Positions 7,547 through 13,706 of a stretch of 19,433 nt of DNA are shown piece after piece. The DNA is from CAZBZG01 sp964496245 (lineage in GTDB: Bacteria > Planctomycetota > SZUA-567): the NCBI GenBank assembly GCA_964496245.1, contig CAZBZG010000062.1:1-19433 (forward strand), given 5' to 3'. Made by a program: the position numbers and the translations under genes. The notes beneath the pieces were generated by a model, which made no database searches, was not told the DNA's origin, and saw only the letters and a program-made list of their open reading frames with translations. Position 1 is the first letter of the stretch, and each line of letters starts with the position of its first letter.

Positions 7547-9589
7547 TCAGCTCAGCGCCCCGCCGCACGATGAGCCGCTGCCTGCGGTGCAGCCGAAGCA
7601 GTGCTCGCCCGTAACCACGCGGCGGCCCTGAAGGGCCTTTGCGTCGAAACGTTCGAGCCGGTCCGGTGCCCCGTGGTTGACGCTCAGGCCCAACCCCAGG
7701 TTGAAGTCGCAGTCGTACAGGGTGCCGTCATAGTCGACGCACACCTGGTGCCGGCACATGAGATGGTCGATGGTCTCCGAATTGAAGGCATCGGCCAGCG
7801 TCTCGCGATACGTCTCCGCCTCGGCACGGTTCTCCAGATCCTCGAGAAACCTGCCGATCGGAAAGTTCGCTATCGTAAGCAGGCGAGTGAACCGGATTCC
7901 GAACCGTTCTTCGAGTTCCCTTCGATAGGCGGACTCGAGCTCGCTCTGCGGCCCAGGGAGGTACGCGCCGCCGGGGTTGTAGACGAGATTAAGCGGGAGG
8001 TCCGCTTCTACGCCGTACCCGACCGCATTGAGCGCCTGGAGCGCCCGGACGCTCCGCTCATAGGTGCCCGTTCCACGCTGAGCGTCCACGTTGTCCTTCT
8101 GAAAGCAGGGCAGGGACGCCATCAGCTCGACTTTGTGCTCGCGCAGGAACGCTATGCATCCTGCCTGCCCCGGCTCGAGCAGGGCCACGAGGTTGGTGCG
8201 CATCAGGATGTGGATGTCGTTCTCAGCCAGCGCGCAGACAAAGCGGTGAAAATCGGGATGCAGTTCCGGGGAGCCCCCGGTGATGTCCACGGTGCTGAAC
8301 TGGCCGCTCCGGGCGAGCGCGATGATCTGCTCCATCGTGGACCAGGACATCATCTCCTTGCGGGCCGGCGAGCAGCTGAGATGGCAGTGCCGGCAGGAGA
8401 GGTTGCAGAAGCGCCCCAGATTGACCTGCAGGATCTCCAGGGACTGGCCGTGCAGCCCTTCCCCGGTGACTTCGGTCACCTTCCGCTCAAACGCGTTCTC
8501 GAACGCATCCTCGGCCGCAGGCGCGTCCTCGGCCTCAGGACCGGCTTGGCCGGCTTCACAGCACTGGGTCAGGGACTGAATGTTCCCACAAGCGAACAGC
8601 CCGCGATGAATGGAGCGGCCGCTCGTAACACGGAAGTGCGGCGCGAACCGGGACTCCGAGAGCATGGCCGCGGTGTTGCCGCAGACCGCCTTCTCCTTGT
8701 CTGTGGCAAAGAAATGGTGGTCATCCAGACCGAACGCCTTGGACTGATCTTCGATCGTACCCAGGTAGCACGCCGACTGCCCGTAGTCCTCGCACCGGTC
8801 CTCCAGGCCCTTGACCTTGAAGGCGCGCACCAGCAGCGAGCCGAAGCCCACGTGGCCGATCTTGGCCTGGATGGCCGGATCCTGGATCGGCACGGCGGAG
8901 GTCGAGACCACCCGGTAATCCGGAATGCCGAGGCAAGAGAGCAGGCGGCGGAAGTCCTGGACGTACATGGCCCCGCCCAGGCACTCGCCCCGGAGCACGG
9001 GATCGTCCCGCAGCTTTCGGGGGATCCTCCGGTCCGCAAAGACGTCTGCGAAGTAGAGCTCGCCCCCGGGCTTGAGCACGCGAAAGATCTCGGCGAACAC
9101 GGCTCGTTTGTCCGGCGAAAGGTTGATGACGCAGTTGGAGATGACCACGTCCATTGATGCGTCTTCAATGCCGAGCGCCGACAGATCCTCGATCAGACCG
9201 TGATGGAAGACAACGTTGCTTCCGGCAAAGCCGAATCGCTCGGCGTGGAATCCTTGGTGCTTGCGGGCCACGGCAAGCTGCTCCTCGGTCATGTCCACCC
9301 CAATAACCCGGCCTCGCGGCCCGACCAGCCTGGAGGCCACGTACACATCCCGTCCCGTGCCGCAGCCGAGGTCGAGGACTGTGCACCCCTCTAGCGCGGG
9401 CGGCAGGGGAGACCCGCACCCGTAGAACTTGTCCCGCACTTCCGGGTGGATCTGAGCGAGCGTCTCGCGATAGCTCGTAGGCAGGGGCTGTGCGCAGCAG
9501 CACGCTCCCGTCTTCAAGTCCTTGCCGGACTTGAGCTCGCTGCCGTAGTACTGGCGCACGCCTTCGCGTATTCGATCCCCCTTCTGCAT
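7547..9589 (-). CDS. Fused ArsM arsenite methyltransferase - ArsS radical SAM arsenosugar enzyme
   Basis: One uninterrupted ORF of 680 residues. Residues 1-340 are an ArsM-type SAM methyltransferase: YYG, DLKTGACCCA (Cys30-32), YGCGSPLPPALEG, the SAM-binding VLDLGCGTGRD (71-81), ISNCVINLSPDKR and GECLGGAMY. These are hallmarks of the arsenosugar-type ArsM subgroup. Residues 341-370 are an acidic, Ala-rich linker. Residues 371-605 are radical SAM, with the cluster motif C395-x3-C399-x2-C402 and VDITGGSPELHP, ASLPCF, NVDAQRG and LNLVYNPGG. Residues 610-680 are the DUF3641 domain (MCRHQVCVDYDG, YDCDFN, CFGCTAGSGSSCGG). From family knowledge, ArsM makes dimethylarsenite and ArsS adds the 5'-deoxyadenosyl group of SAM to it, giving a dimethylarsinoyl-adenosine, the first arsenosugar precursor. 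The two are normally separate neighbouring genes; here they are joined. All tail positions that are selenocysteine in some homologues read as cysteine. The start at 9589 follows GGGGGAG by six bases; an upstream extension of the ORF to 10024 is repeat DNA and is rejected. Confidence 0.93.
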   Translation of the reverse strand: MQKGDRIREGVRQYYGSELKSGKDLKTGACCCAQPLPTSYRETLAQIHPEVRDKFYGCGSPLPPALEGCTVLDLGCGTGRDVYVASRLVGPRGRVIGVDMTEEQLAVARKHQGFHAERFGFAGSNVVFHHGLIEDLSALGIEDASMDVVISNCVINLSPDKRAVFAEIFRVLKPGGELYFADVFADRRIPRKLRDDPVLRGECLGGAMYVQDFRRLLSCLGIPDYRVVSTSAVPIQDPAIQAKIGHVGFGSLLVRAFKVKGLEDRCEDYGQSACYLGTIEDQSKAFGLDDHHFFATDKEKAVCGNTAAMLSESRFAPHFRVTSGRSIHRGLFACGNIQSLTQCCEAGQAGPEAEDAPAAEDAFENAFERKVTEVTGEGLHGQSLEILQVNLGRFCNLSCRHCHLSCSPARKEMMSWSTMEQIIALARSGQFSTVDITGGSPELHPDFHRFVCALAENDIHILMRTNLVALLEPGQAGCIAFLREHKVELMASLPCFQKDNVDAQRGTGTYERSVRALQALNAVGYGVEADLPLNLVYNPGGAYLPGPQSELESAYRRELEERFGIRFTRLLTIANFPIGRFLEDLENRAEAETYRETLADAFNSETIDHLMCRHQVCVDYDGTLYDCDFNLGLGLSVNHGAPDRLERFDAKALQGRRVVTGEHCFGCTAGSGSSCGGALS

Positions 9590-9595
9590 GGCATT

Positions 9596-9602
9596 CTCCC
9601 CC
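9596..9602 (-). promoter_or_regulatory. Ribosome binding site of the arsM-arsS fusion
   Basis: GGGGGAG on the minus strand, six bases before the ATG at 9589. It fixes the start at MQKGDRIREG, exactly where ArsM homology begins, and excludes the 145-residue upstream extension. Confidence 0.7.
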
Positions 9603-9791
9603 GTACGGTTTCGGGCTAGCGGTGTCTCTGCCCATATTGCCCTTTGCCAACGTGGTACCCGGATCTGAACCACTCCCCGTTTGCGAAAAGTGTACACGAT
9701 TCTCGAGGCAGCGGAAAGGCCGAGCCGAGGATCTTGAGCGGCCCTCAAGCCGCAGGCGTCCTTAAAGTCTGCAAGCTGTGTGCCAGGCGCG

Positions 9792-10139
9792 TGAGGCGGA
9801 GCTCGCGGCGTGTGTACAGGAGGGATTTGCTGCGGTGAGGCTGCCAGGCCTTCCAGGTCAACTGTTCGCTCGCCAGCCAAGTCAGTTCGGTTCCCACCGC
9901 GGGTCCCTTTCGGGAGTGAGACGCAGTGAGACGCATCCCACTCGAAAACAAGACGCTGGCCTGTCTCAATCAGCTCGGGAGCGAGACACATCCCGCTCGA
10001 AAAGGGGGCGCTGGTCTGTTTCAATCAGGCGGATCACGAGAATGCAAAGCAGGGCCTGGCCCAGATTCGCGTAACACCTGAAGGGCGCAGTTTGTAGCAG
10101 GCACTCTTGCCTGTGGAGCGCCTCACGAGCTCCGCCTCA
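9792..10139. repeat. Distant perfect 14-bp inverted repeat
   Basis: TGAGGCGGAGCTCG at 9792-9805 is the exact reverse complement of CGAGCTCCGCCTCA at 10126-10139. The arms enclose about 320 bases that include the direct repeat pair. The right arm is part of the three-stem element at 10092-10147, so the left arm may be a decayed inverted copy of the same element rather than a transposon end. Confidence 0.55.
9910..10028. repeat. Two adjacent imperfect direct repeats with covarying arms
   Basis: Copy A (9910-9973) and copy B (9975-10028) both run from TCGGGAG, through CATCCC, CTCGAAAA and GCTGG, to TCAATCAG. Copy A is 10 bases longer because AGTGAGACGC is tandemly duplicated inside it. Each copy has short inverted arms that differ in a compensating way: GAGTG with CACTC in A and GAGCG with CGCTC in B. 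Preserved pairing despite base changes suggests that structure matters, as in REP/BIME-type elements or a binding site. There are only two copies and no unique spacers, so this is not a CRISPR. Confidence 0.65.
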
Positions 10140-10147
10140 GGCTACAA
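10092..10147. repeat. Three-stem, cruciform-like element
   Basis: The outer stem TTGTAGC (10092-10098) pairs with GCTACAA (10141-10147). Inside are two hairpins: AGGC-actctt-GCCT (10099-10112) and GGAGC-N9-GCTCC (10115-10133). GCCTCA occurs twice (10120 and 10134). This closed multi-branch layout resembles dispersed intergenic repeats ending in GTAGC/GCTAC that I recall from PVC-type genomes. It could act in RNA or as a DNA cruciform; no T-tract follows, so it is not a standard terminator. Confidence 0.5.
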
Positions 10148-10212
10148 CCTGCCTCGTAGCGCGCATGTCACCCAAAACGGCGGACTTCCGAACCATGCCC
10201 AAAGCGGTCCCG

Positions 10213-10228
10213 CCCCTTTGGAAAGGGG
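10213..10228. repeat. Small perfect hairpin
   Basis: CCCCTTT and AAAGGGG are perfect complements separated by two bases (an effective stem of six with a four-base loop). It lies in the leader side of the DUF547 operon and has no T-tract. Confidence 0.5.
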
Positions 10229-10262
10229 ATCGTCACGGAGCCCTCCCCATATGAGGCGCAAA

Positions 10263-10290
10263 CCATGCCCACCCGGGCGGGTGGGCATGG
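10263..10290. repeat. Strong 12-bp hairpin upstream of the DUF547 operon
   Basis: CCATGCCCACCC (10263-10274) and GGGTGGGCATGG (10279-10290) are perfect complements around the four-base loop GGGC. No U-tract follows on the plus strand (CACCCTTGG), and the minus side continues TTTGCGCC, so it may weakly terminate minus-strand transcripts or be a REP-like element. A separate 12-bp palindrome, CGGGCCGGCCCG, lies at 10329-10340. Confidence 0.6.
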
Positions 10291-10488
10291 CACCCTTGGC
10301 CTCCGCTAGAATCCGACATCCAGAATCACGGGCCGGCCCGCATTTGCTGTGGAAGAGGCACAACAATTGCTTTTGATGCATTCGGGAGGGGGCTGGTCCT
10401 TCAAGCCATCCAGCCCGACAAGGGCACAGATTGAACGGGCGCCCGAAGGACGCTTCCGCCCCCTTGCGGAACTCGGCGAAATCAACCA

Positions 10489-10497
10489 AGGAGGAGG
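10489..10497 (+). promoter_or_regulatory. Strong ribosome binding site of the DUF547 gene
   Basis: AGGAGGAGG ends three bases before the ATG at 10500, and the AGGAGG core at 10489-10494 gives a spacing of five. It supports MYRRFHRM as the start, directly followed by a signal peptide, over an in-frame non-ATG start at 10431. Confidence 0.8.
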
Positions 10498-10499
10498 CC

Positions 10500-11363
10500 A
10501 TGTACAGACGCTTCCATCGCATGACCGCCGCAGCGCTGCTGCTCGCGGTGCTGGTAGAGCCAGGCGCCTCAGCCGGCGAAGACCGGGAACCTGTCTTCGA
10601 CACCAGCGACTACGCGCATGTACTCAAGACCCATGTGGATCAAGACCACATGGTGGATTACAGAGCGCTCAAGAAGAACCGCATCCGTCTGGACCGTTTC
10701 GTCAAGAGCCTGGGCAGCCTGGAGGCGGGCCGGTACGAGAAATGGACCGACGATCAGAAGATCGCCTTCCTGATCAACGCCTACAATGCCATTACCATCA
10801 AGATCATCCTCGATCACTATCCCATCCAGTCTTCGTGGTGGAGGTCGCTCAAGTATCCCAAGAACAGCATCCGGCAGATCGGCGGCGTGTTCGACGAGAT
10901 CGAGCATACCCTGATGGGGCGGGCCGTGACCCTCGACCACATTGAGCACCAGATGCTGCGCAAGGATTTCAACGAACCGCGCATCCATCTCGCGCTGGTC
11001 TGCGCAGCCGTCAGCTGCCCGCCGCTACGACAGGAACCCTATGTCGGCCACCGGCTCGATGCGCAGCTTCGCGACCAGTCGGTCGCGTTTCTCGCGAATG
11101 CGGAGAAATGCCGCATCGACCGAAAAGACGATACGGTCTACCTCTCTTCGATCTTCAAATGGTTTGGCGAGGATTTCATCGAGTCCTATGCGCCCAAGAA
11201 GGGCTTCGACGGGCATGGGAAGAAGGAGCGCGCGGTCCTGAACTTCGCGCAGGAGGTCCTCGGCAAAGCCGATTCTCACTATCTGCGCACGCAGGAGTAC
11301 AGTGTCGAGTACCTCGACTATGACTGGAGCCTGAATACCCAGGACGCGCACGAAAAGGAATGA
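10500..11363 (+). CDS. Secreted DUF547-domain protein, first gene of putative arsenosugar operon
   Basis: The protein has 287 residues. A signal peptide is evident (basic MYRRFHR, then AAALLLAVLVEPGASAG, with cleavage likely after ASA), so the mature protein is periplasmic or exported. The rest is a DUF547 domain: DYRALKKN near the start, FLINAYNAITIKIILDHYP in the middle, the family's cysteine-containing signature ALVCAAVSCPPLR, and FKWFGEDF near the end. The biochemical function of DUF547 is unknown. The signature cysteines and the next gene, a disulfide oxidoreductase, could hint at thiol chemistry, but that is inference. The gene stops inside the start region of the oxidoreductase gene (ATGA overlap at 11360-11363), so the two are probably translationally coupled. 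It opens a plus-strand operon of six genes. Confidence 0.88.
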   Translation: MYRRFHRMTAAALLLAVLVEPGASAGEDREPVFDTSDYAHVLKTHVDQDHMVDYRALKKNRIRLDRFVKSLGSLEAGRYEKWTDDQKIAFLINAYNAITIKIILDHYPIQSSWWRSLKYPKNSIRQIGGVFDEIEHTLMGRAVTLDHIEHQMLRKDFNEPRIHLALVCAAVSCPPLRQEPYVGHRLDAQLRDQSVAFLANAEKCRIDRKDDTVYLSSIFKWFGEDFIESYAPKKGFDGHGKKERAVLNFAQEVLGKADSHYLRTQEYSVEYLDYDWSLNTQDAHEKE

Positions 11364-11365
11364 CC

Positions 11366-12886
11366 ATGTCCGGACTCACGCCCTTGGAGCCGAGAGACGA
11401 ACACAACGCCCGGCTGGAGGCGAACGTCCGGCCGCCGGACTGGCAGAACCCCACGCCCGAGGGGCGCTACAACCTCGTGGTGATCGGCGCGGGCACGGCC
11501 GGGCTGGTCTCGGCCGCCGGCGCAGCCGGGCTCGGGGCCAAGGTGGCGCTGATCGAACGGGCGATGCTGGGCGGCGACTGCCTGAACGTGGGCTGCGTAC
11601 CGTCCAAGGGGCTCATCCGGGCGGGCCGGGCTGCAGCCGAAGTCCGGAGCGCCGGGGACTTCGGCGTAGAGGTCACCGGCGGCACAAAGCAGGACTTCGG
11701 CACCGCCATGGCGCGCATGCGCCGGCTGCGCGCAGAGATCAGCTCGAACGATTCGGCCGCACGCTTCCGCGACCTCGGGGTGGACGTCTTTCTGGGCGAA
11801 GCGCGCTTCACCGGCGCGGACACGGTCGAGGTGGGCGGCCAGACGCTCTCCTTCAGAAAAGCGGTCATCGCCACGGGCGCCCGCGCCTCGGCCCCGCCCA
11901 TCGACGGGCTCGACCGAGTCGAGTACCTGACGAACGAAACCGTCTTCTCCCTCACCGAGCGCCCTTCTCGCTTCGGCGTAATCGGTGCGGGGCCGATCGG
12001 TTGCGAAATCGGCCAGACCTTTGCCCAGCTGGGGGCTGAGGTCTTTGTGGTCGAGTCCACGCGCGGGATCCTGCAGAAAGAGGACACCGACTGCTCGGAG
12101 ATCGTGCAGGCGGCCATGGAACGGGACGGGGTCAAGTTCCTTTGCTGCGGGAGGAAGGTGCAGATCCGCCCCGCCGACGGGGGCGGGATCCGGCTCACGG
12201 CCGCCTCGCACGACCAGGACTACGACGAAGTGGTCGATCAGCTGCTCGTGGCTGTCGGGCGCGCGCCCAATATGGAGGGGCTCGGCCTCGACGCCGCTGG
12301 CGTAGCCACCACCAAGCACGGCGTGACCGTGGACGACCGGCTGCGCACGAGCAACCCGAACGTCTTCGCTGCCGGCGACATCTGCTCCCGGTACAAGTTC
12401 ACGCACGCCGCCGATGCCATGGCCCGGATCGTCATCCAGAACGCCCTCTTCCTGGGCCGTTCTCGGGTGAGCGATCTCGTCATTCCATGGTCGACCTACA
12501 CGAGTCCCGAGATCGCGCATGTCGGCATCAGTGAACACGCGGCAAAAGAAGAGGGAATCCAGATCGACACCTATACGCAGCGGTTCGAGGAGGTCGACCG
12601 CGCGATTCTGGACGGCGAGCCCGAAGGACTGGCCAAGGTGCACTGCGCACGGGGCAAGGACAGGATCCTGGGCGCCACCATCGTGGCCGCGCATGCGGGG
12701 GAGATGATCTCGGAGGTCAGCCTGGCCATGACGAACCGGGTCGGCCTCTCCGGCATCGGCGCCACCATCCACCCCTACCCCACGCAGGCCGAAGCCCTCC
12801 GCAAGCTGGGCGATCAATACAGGCGCACGAAGCTCACGCCCTTGGTCGCAACGCTGTTCCACAAATGGCTGAAATGGCGCCGGTGA
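11366..12886 (+). CDS. MerA-like FAD-dependent pyridine nucleotide-disulfide oxidoreductase
   Basis: The protein has 506 residues from the ATG at 11366, which is preceded by AAGGA at good spacing; the ATG at 11360 overlaps the previous stop but sits too close to that site. Residues 38-46 carry the FAD-binding VIGAGTAG motif, and residues 69-81 the redox-active disulfide GGDCLNVGCVPSK (Cys72, Cys77). A second dinucleotide motif, VIGAGPIGCEIG, lies near 208, the FAD motif FAAGDIC near 335, and the dimer-interface HPYPTQ near 470, which supplies the His of the partner active site. This is the mercuric reductase/dihydrolipoamide dehydrogenase fold. It lacks both the N-terminal heavy-metal domain and the C-terminal vicinal cysteines that bind Hg(II) in MerA, ending in KWLKWRR instead, so mercury reduction is unlikely. 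In this setting it may keep a thiol or an arsenic intermediate reduced; that is inference. Confidence 0.9.
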   Translation: MSGLTPLEPRDEHNARLEANVRPPDWQNPTPEGRYNLVVIGAGTAGLVSAAGAAGLGAKVALIERAMLGGDCLNVGCVPSKGLIRAGRAAAEVRSAGDFGVEVTGGTKQDFGTAMARMRRLRAEISSNDSAARFRDLGVDVFLGEARFTGADTVEVGGQTLSFRKAVIATGARASAPPIDGLDRVEYLTNETVFSLTERPSRFGVIGAGPIGCEIGQTFAQLGAEVFVVESTRGILQKEDTDCSEIVQAAMERDGVKFLCCGRKVQIRPADGGGIRLTAASHDQDYDEVVDQLLVAVGRAPNMEGLGLDAAGVATTKHGVTVDDRLRTSNPNVFAAGDICSRYKFTHAADAMARIVIQNALFLGRSRVSDLVIPWSTYTSPEIAHVGISEHAAKEEGIQIDTYTQRFEEVDRAILDGEPEGLAKVHCARGKDRILGATIVAAHAGEMISEVSLAMTNRVGLSGIGATIHPYPTQAEALRKLGDQYRRTKLTPLVATLFHKWLKWRR

Positions 12887-12905
12887 AGACCGAAGGAACC
12901 TACAC

Positions 12906-13706
12906 ATGCTCGAAGACAGGCCATCTCTGCGCAAAGGACTCAAGGCGGGCGCGATCGCGATCCTGGTGATCGGCGTGTTCGCAGCCATGATGCAGCTACC
13001 CATGCGCGCCATCCTCGACCGGGTCAACGCCTTTGTCCAGGGCATGGGCGCGATGGGATGGGTGGTCTACGGCCTGCTCTACGTGGTGGCCACGATCCTT
13101 CTGGTGCCGGGCTCGGCCCTCACGCTCGGGGGCGGACTGATCTTCGGGCTGTTCTGGGGCACGGTGGTGGTTTCGCTCGCCTCGACCACGGGCGCGGCGC
13201 TGGCGTTCCTGATCGCGCGCTACATCGCCCGCGACCGGGTGGCGAACATGGCCCGCCAGTATCCGCGCTTCGGAGCCGTGGACCGGGCCGTGAGCCAGGG
13301 CGGATGGAAGATCGTGGGCTTGCTCCGCCTCTCTCCGGCAGTGCCCTTCAACCTCCAGAACTACCTCTACGGTCTGACCGGCATCCGTTTCTGGCCCTGC
13401 GTGCTCACGAGCTGGGCGGCCATGCTGCCGGGCACGTTCCTGTACGTGTACCTGGGGTATCTGGCGCGGGCCGGCGTAGAGGCGGCTGCTGACGAGGGCG
13501 GGGCAAGCATCGGCATGTGGGCGCTTCGCATCGCCGGGTTCGTCGCCACCGTGGCGGTGACCGTGTACGTGACCCGGCTGGCGCGCGCTGAGATGCGCAA
13601 GCAGACCGAGATCGAAGCCGCGGAAGGCGAGGCAGCTTCGCAAGCGCCCGAAAGCGCGGAGGCTGGAGGGGAGAAGGAAGACCGAGAAAGGGAAGAGGGG
13701 ACGTGA
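12906..13706 (+). CDS. TVP38/TMEM64 (VTT/SNARE-associated) family membrane protein
   Basis: The protein has 266 residues. A hydrophobic helix (AGAIAILVIGVFAAMM) is followed by the VTT domain at about 45-195: VYGLLYVVATILLVPGSALT, a Gly-rich LGGGLIFGLFWGT, the re-entrant-loop region RLSPAVPFNLQNYLYGLTGI, and a C-terminal helix near 210-228. The tail is strongly acidic. Members of this family (DedA, VMP1, TMEM41B, TVP38) are membrane proteins, several of which are implicated in lipid scrambling or carrier recycling. Such genes often sit beside MerA-like oxidoreductases, as here. It starts 19 bases after the previous stop, with GAAGGAA upstream, and its last bases overlap the GTG start of the following glycosyltransferase (GTGA, 13703-13706). 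A role in moving a lipid-linked intermediate across the membrane would suit the operon but is inferred. Confidence 0.9.
   Translation: MLEDRPSLRKGLKAGAIAILVIGVFAAMMQLPMRAILDRVNAFVQGMGAMGWVVYGLLYVVATILLVPGSALTLGGGLIFGLFWGTVVVSLASTTGAALAFLIARYIARDRVANMARQYPRFGAVDRAVSQGGWKIVGLLRLSPAVPFNLQNYLYGLTGIRFWPCVLTSWAAMLPGTFLYVYLGYLARAGVEAAADEGGASIGMWALRIAGFVATVAVTVYVTRLARAEMRKQTEIEAAEGEAASQAPESAEAGGEKEDREREEGT

Larger units (their letters stand above)
9590..10499. other. Long non-coding divergent region between arsM-arsS and the DUF547 operon
   Basis: About 0.9 kb separates the two divergent transcription units and holds no convincing gene; its short ORFs resemble no family I recognise and cross repeats. 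It contains an imperfect direct repeat pair, a distant inverted repeat, a three-stem element and several hairpins (listed separately), plus a small hairpin CTTGAG-N5-CTCAAG at 9733-9749 and the palindromes GTGTACAC (9690-9697) and CCGTACGG (9601-9608). I see no strong promoter for either side. The best for arsM-arsS is a weak minus-strand TTTCCG-N17-TACACT ending near 9691. No tRNA is visible. Confidence 0.6.

Noticed and set aside
7547..7620. Selenocysteine in the ArsS C-terminal motif
   Set aside because: The HCFGCTAGSGSSCGG region reads with ordinary cysteine codons and no in-frame TGA before the final stop, so there is no sign of a selenoprotein form.
7601..9157. 518-codon plus-strand ORF opposite arsM-arsS
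   Set aside because: Antisense shadow; no motif, while all ArsM and ArsS signatures lie on the minus strand.
9590..10024. N-terminal extension of the arsM-arsS ORF by 145 codons
   Set aside because: It reads through the direct repeats, has no ArsM homology, and the internal ATG at 9589 has a strong ribosome binding site.
9910..10028. Possible CRISPR array
   Set aside because: Only two adjacent, imperfect copies of unequal length with no unique spacers between them and no cas gene in the window.
10107..10376. Small plus-strand ORF (89 codons) in the divergent region
   Set aside because: It crosses the three-stem element and two hairpins, lacks a ribosome binding site and resembles no known family.
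11318..13045. 575-codon minus-strand ORF
   Set aside because: Shadow of the FAD oxidoreductase gene, which has intact cofactor and disulfide motifs on the plus strand.
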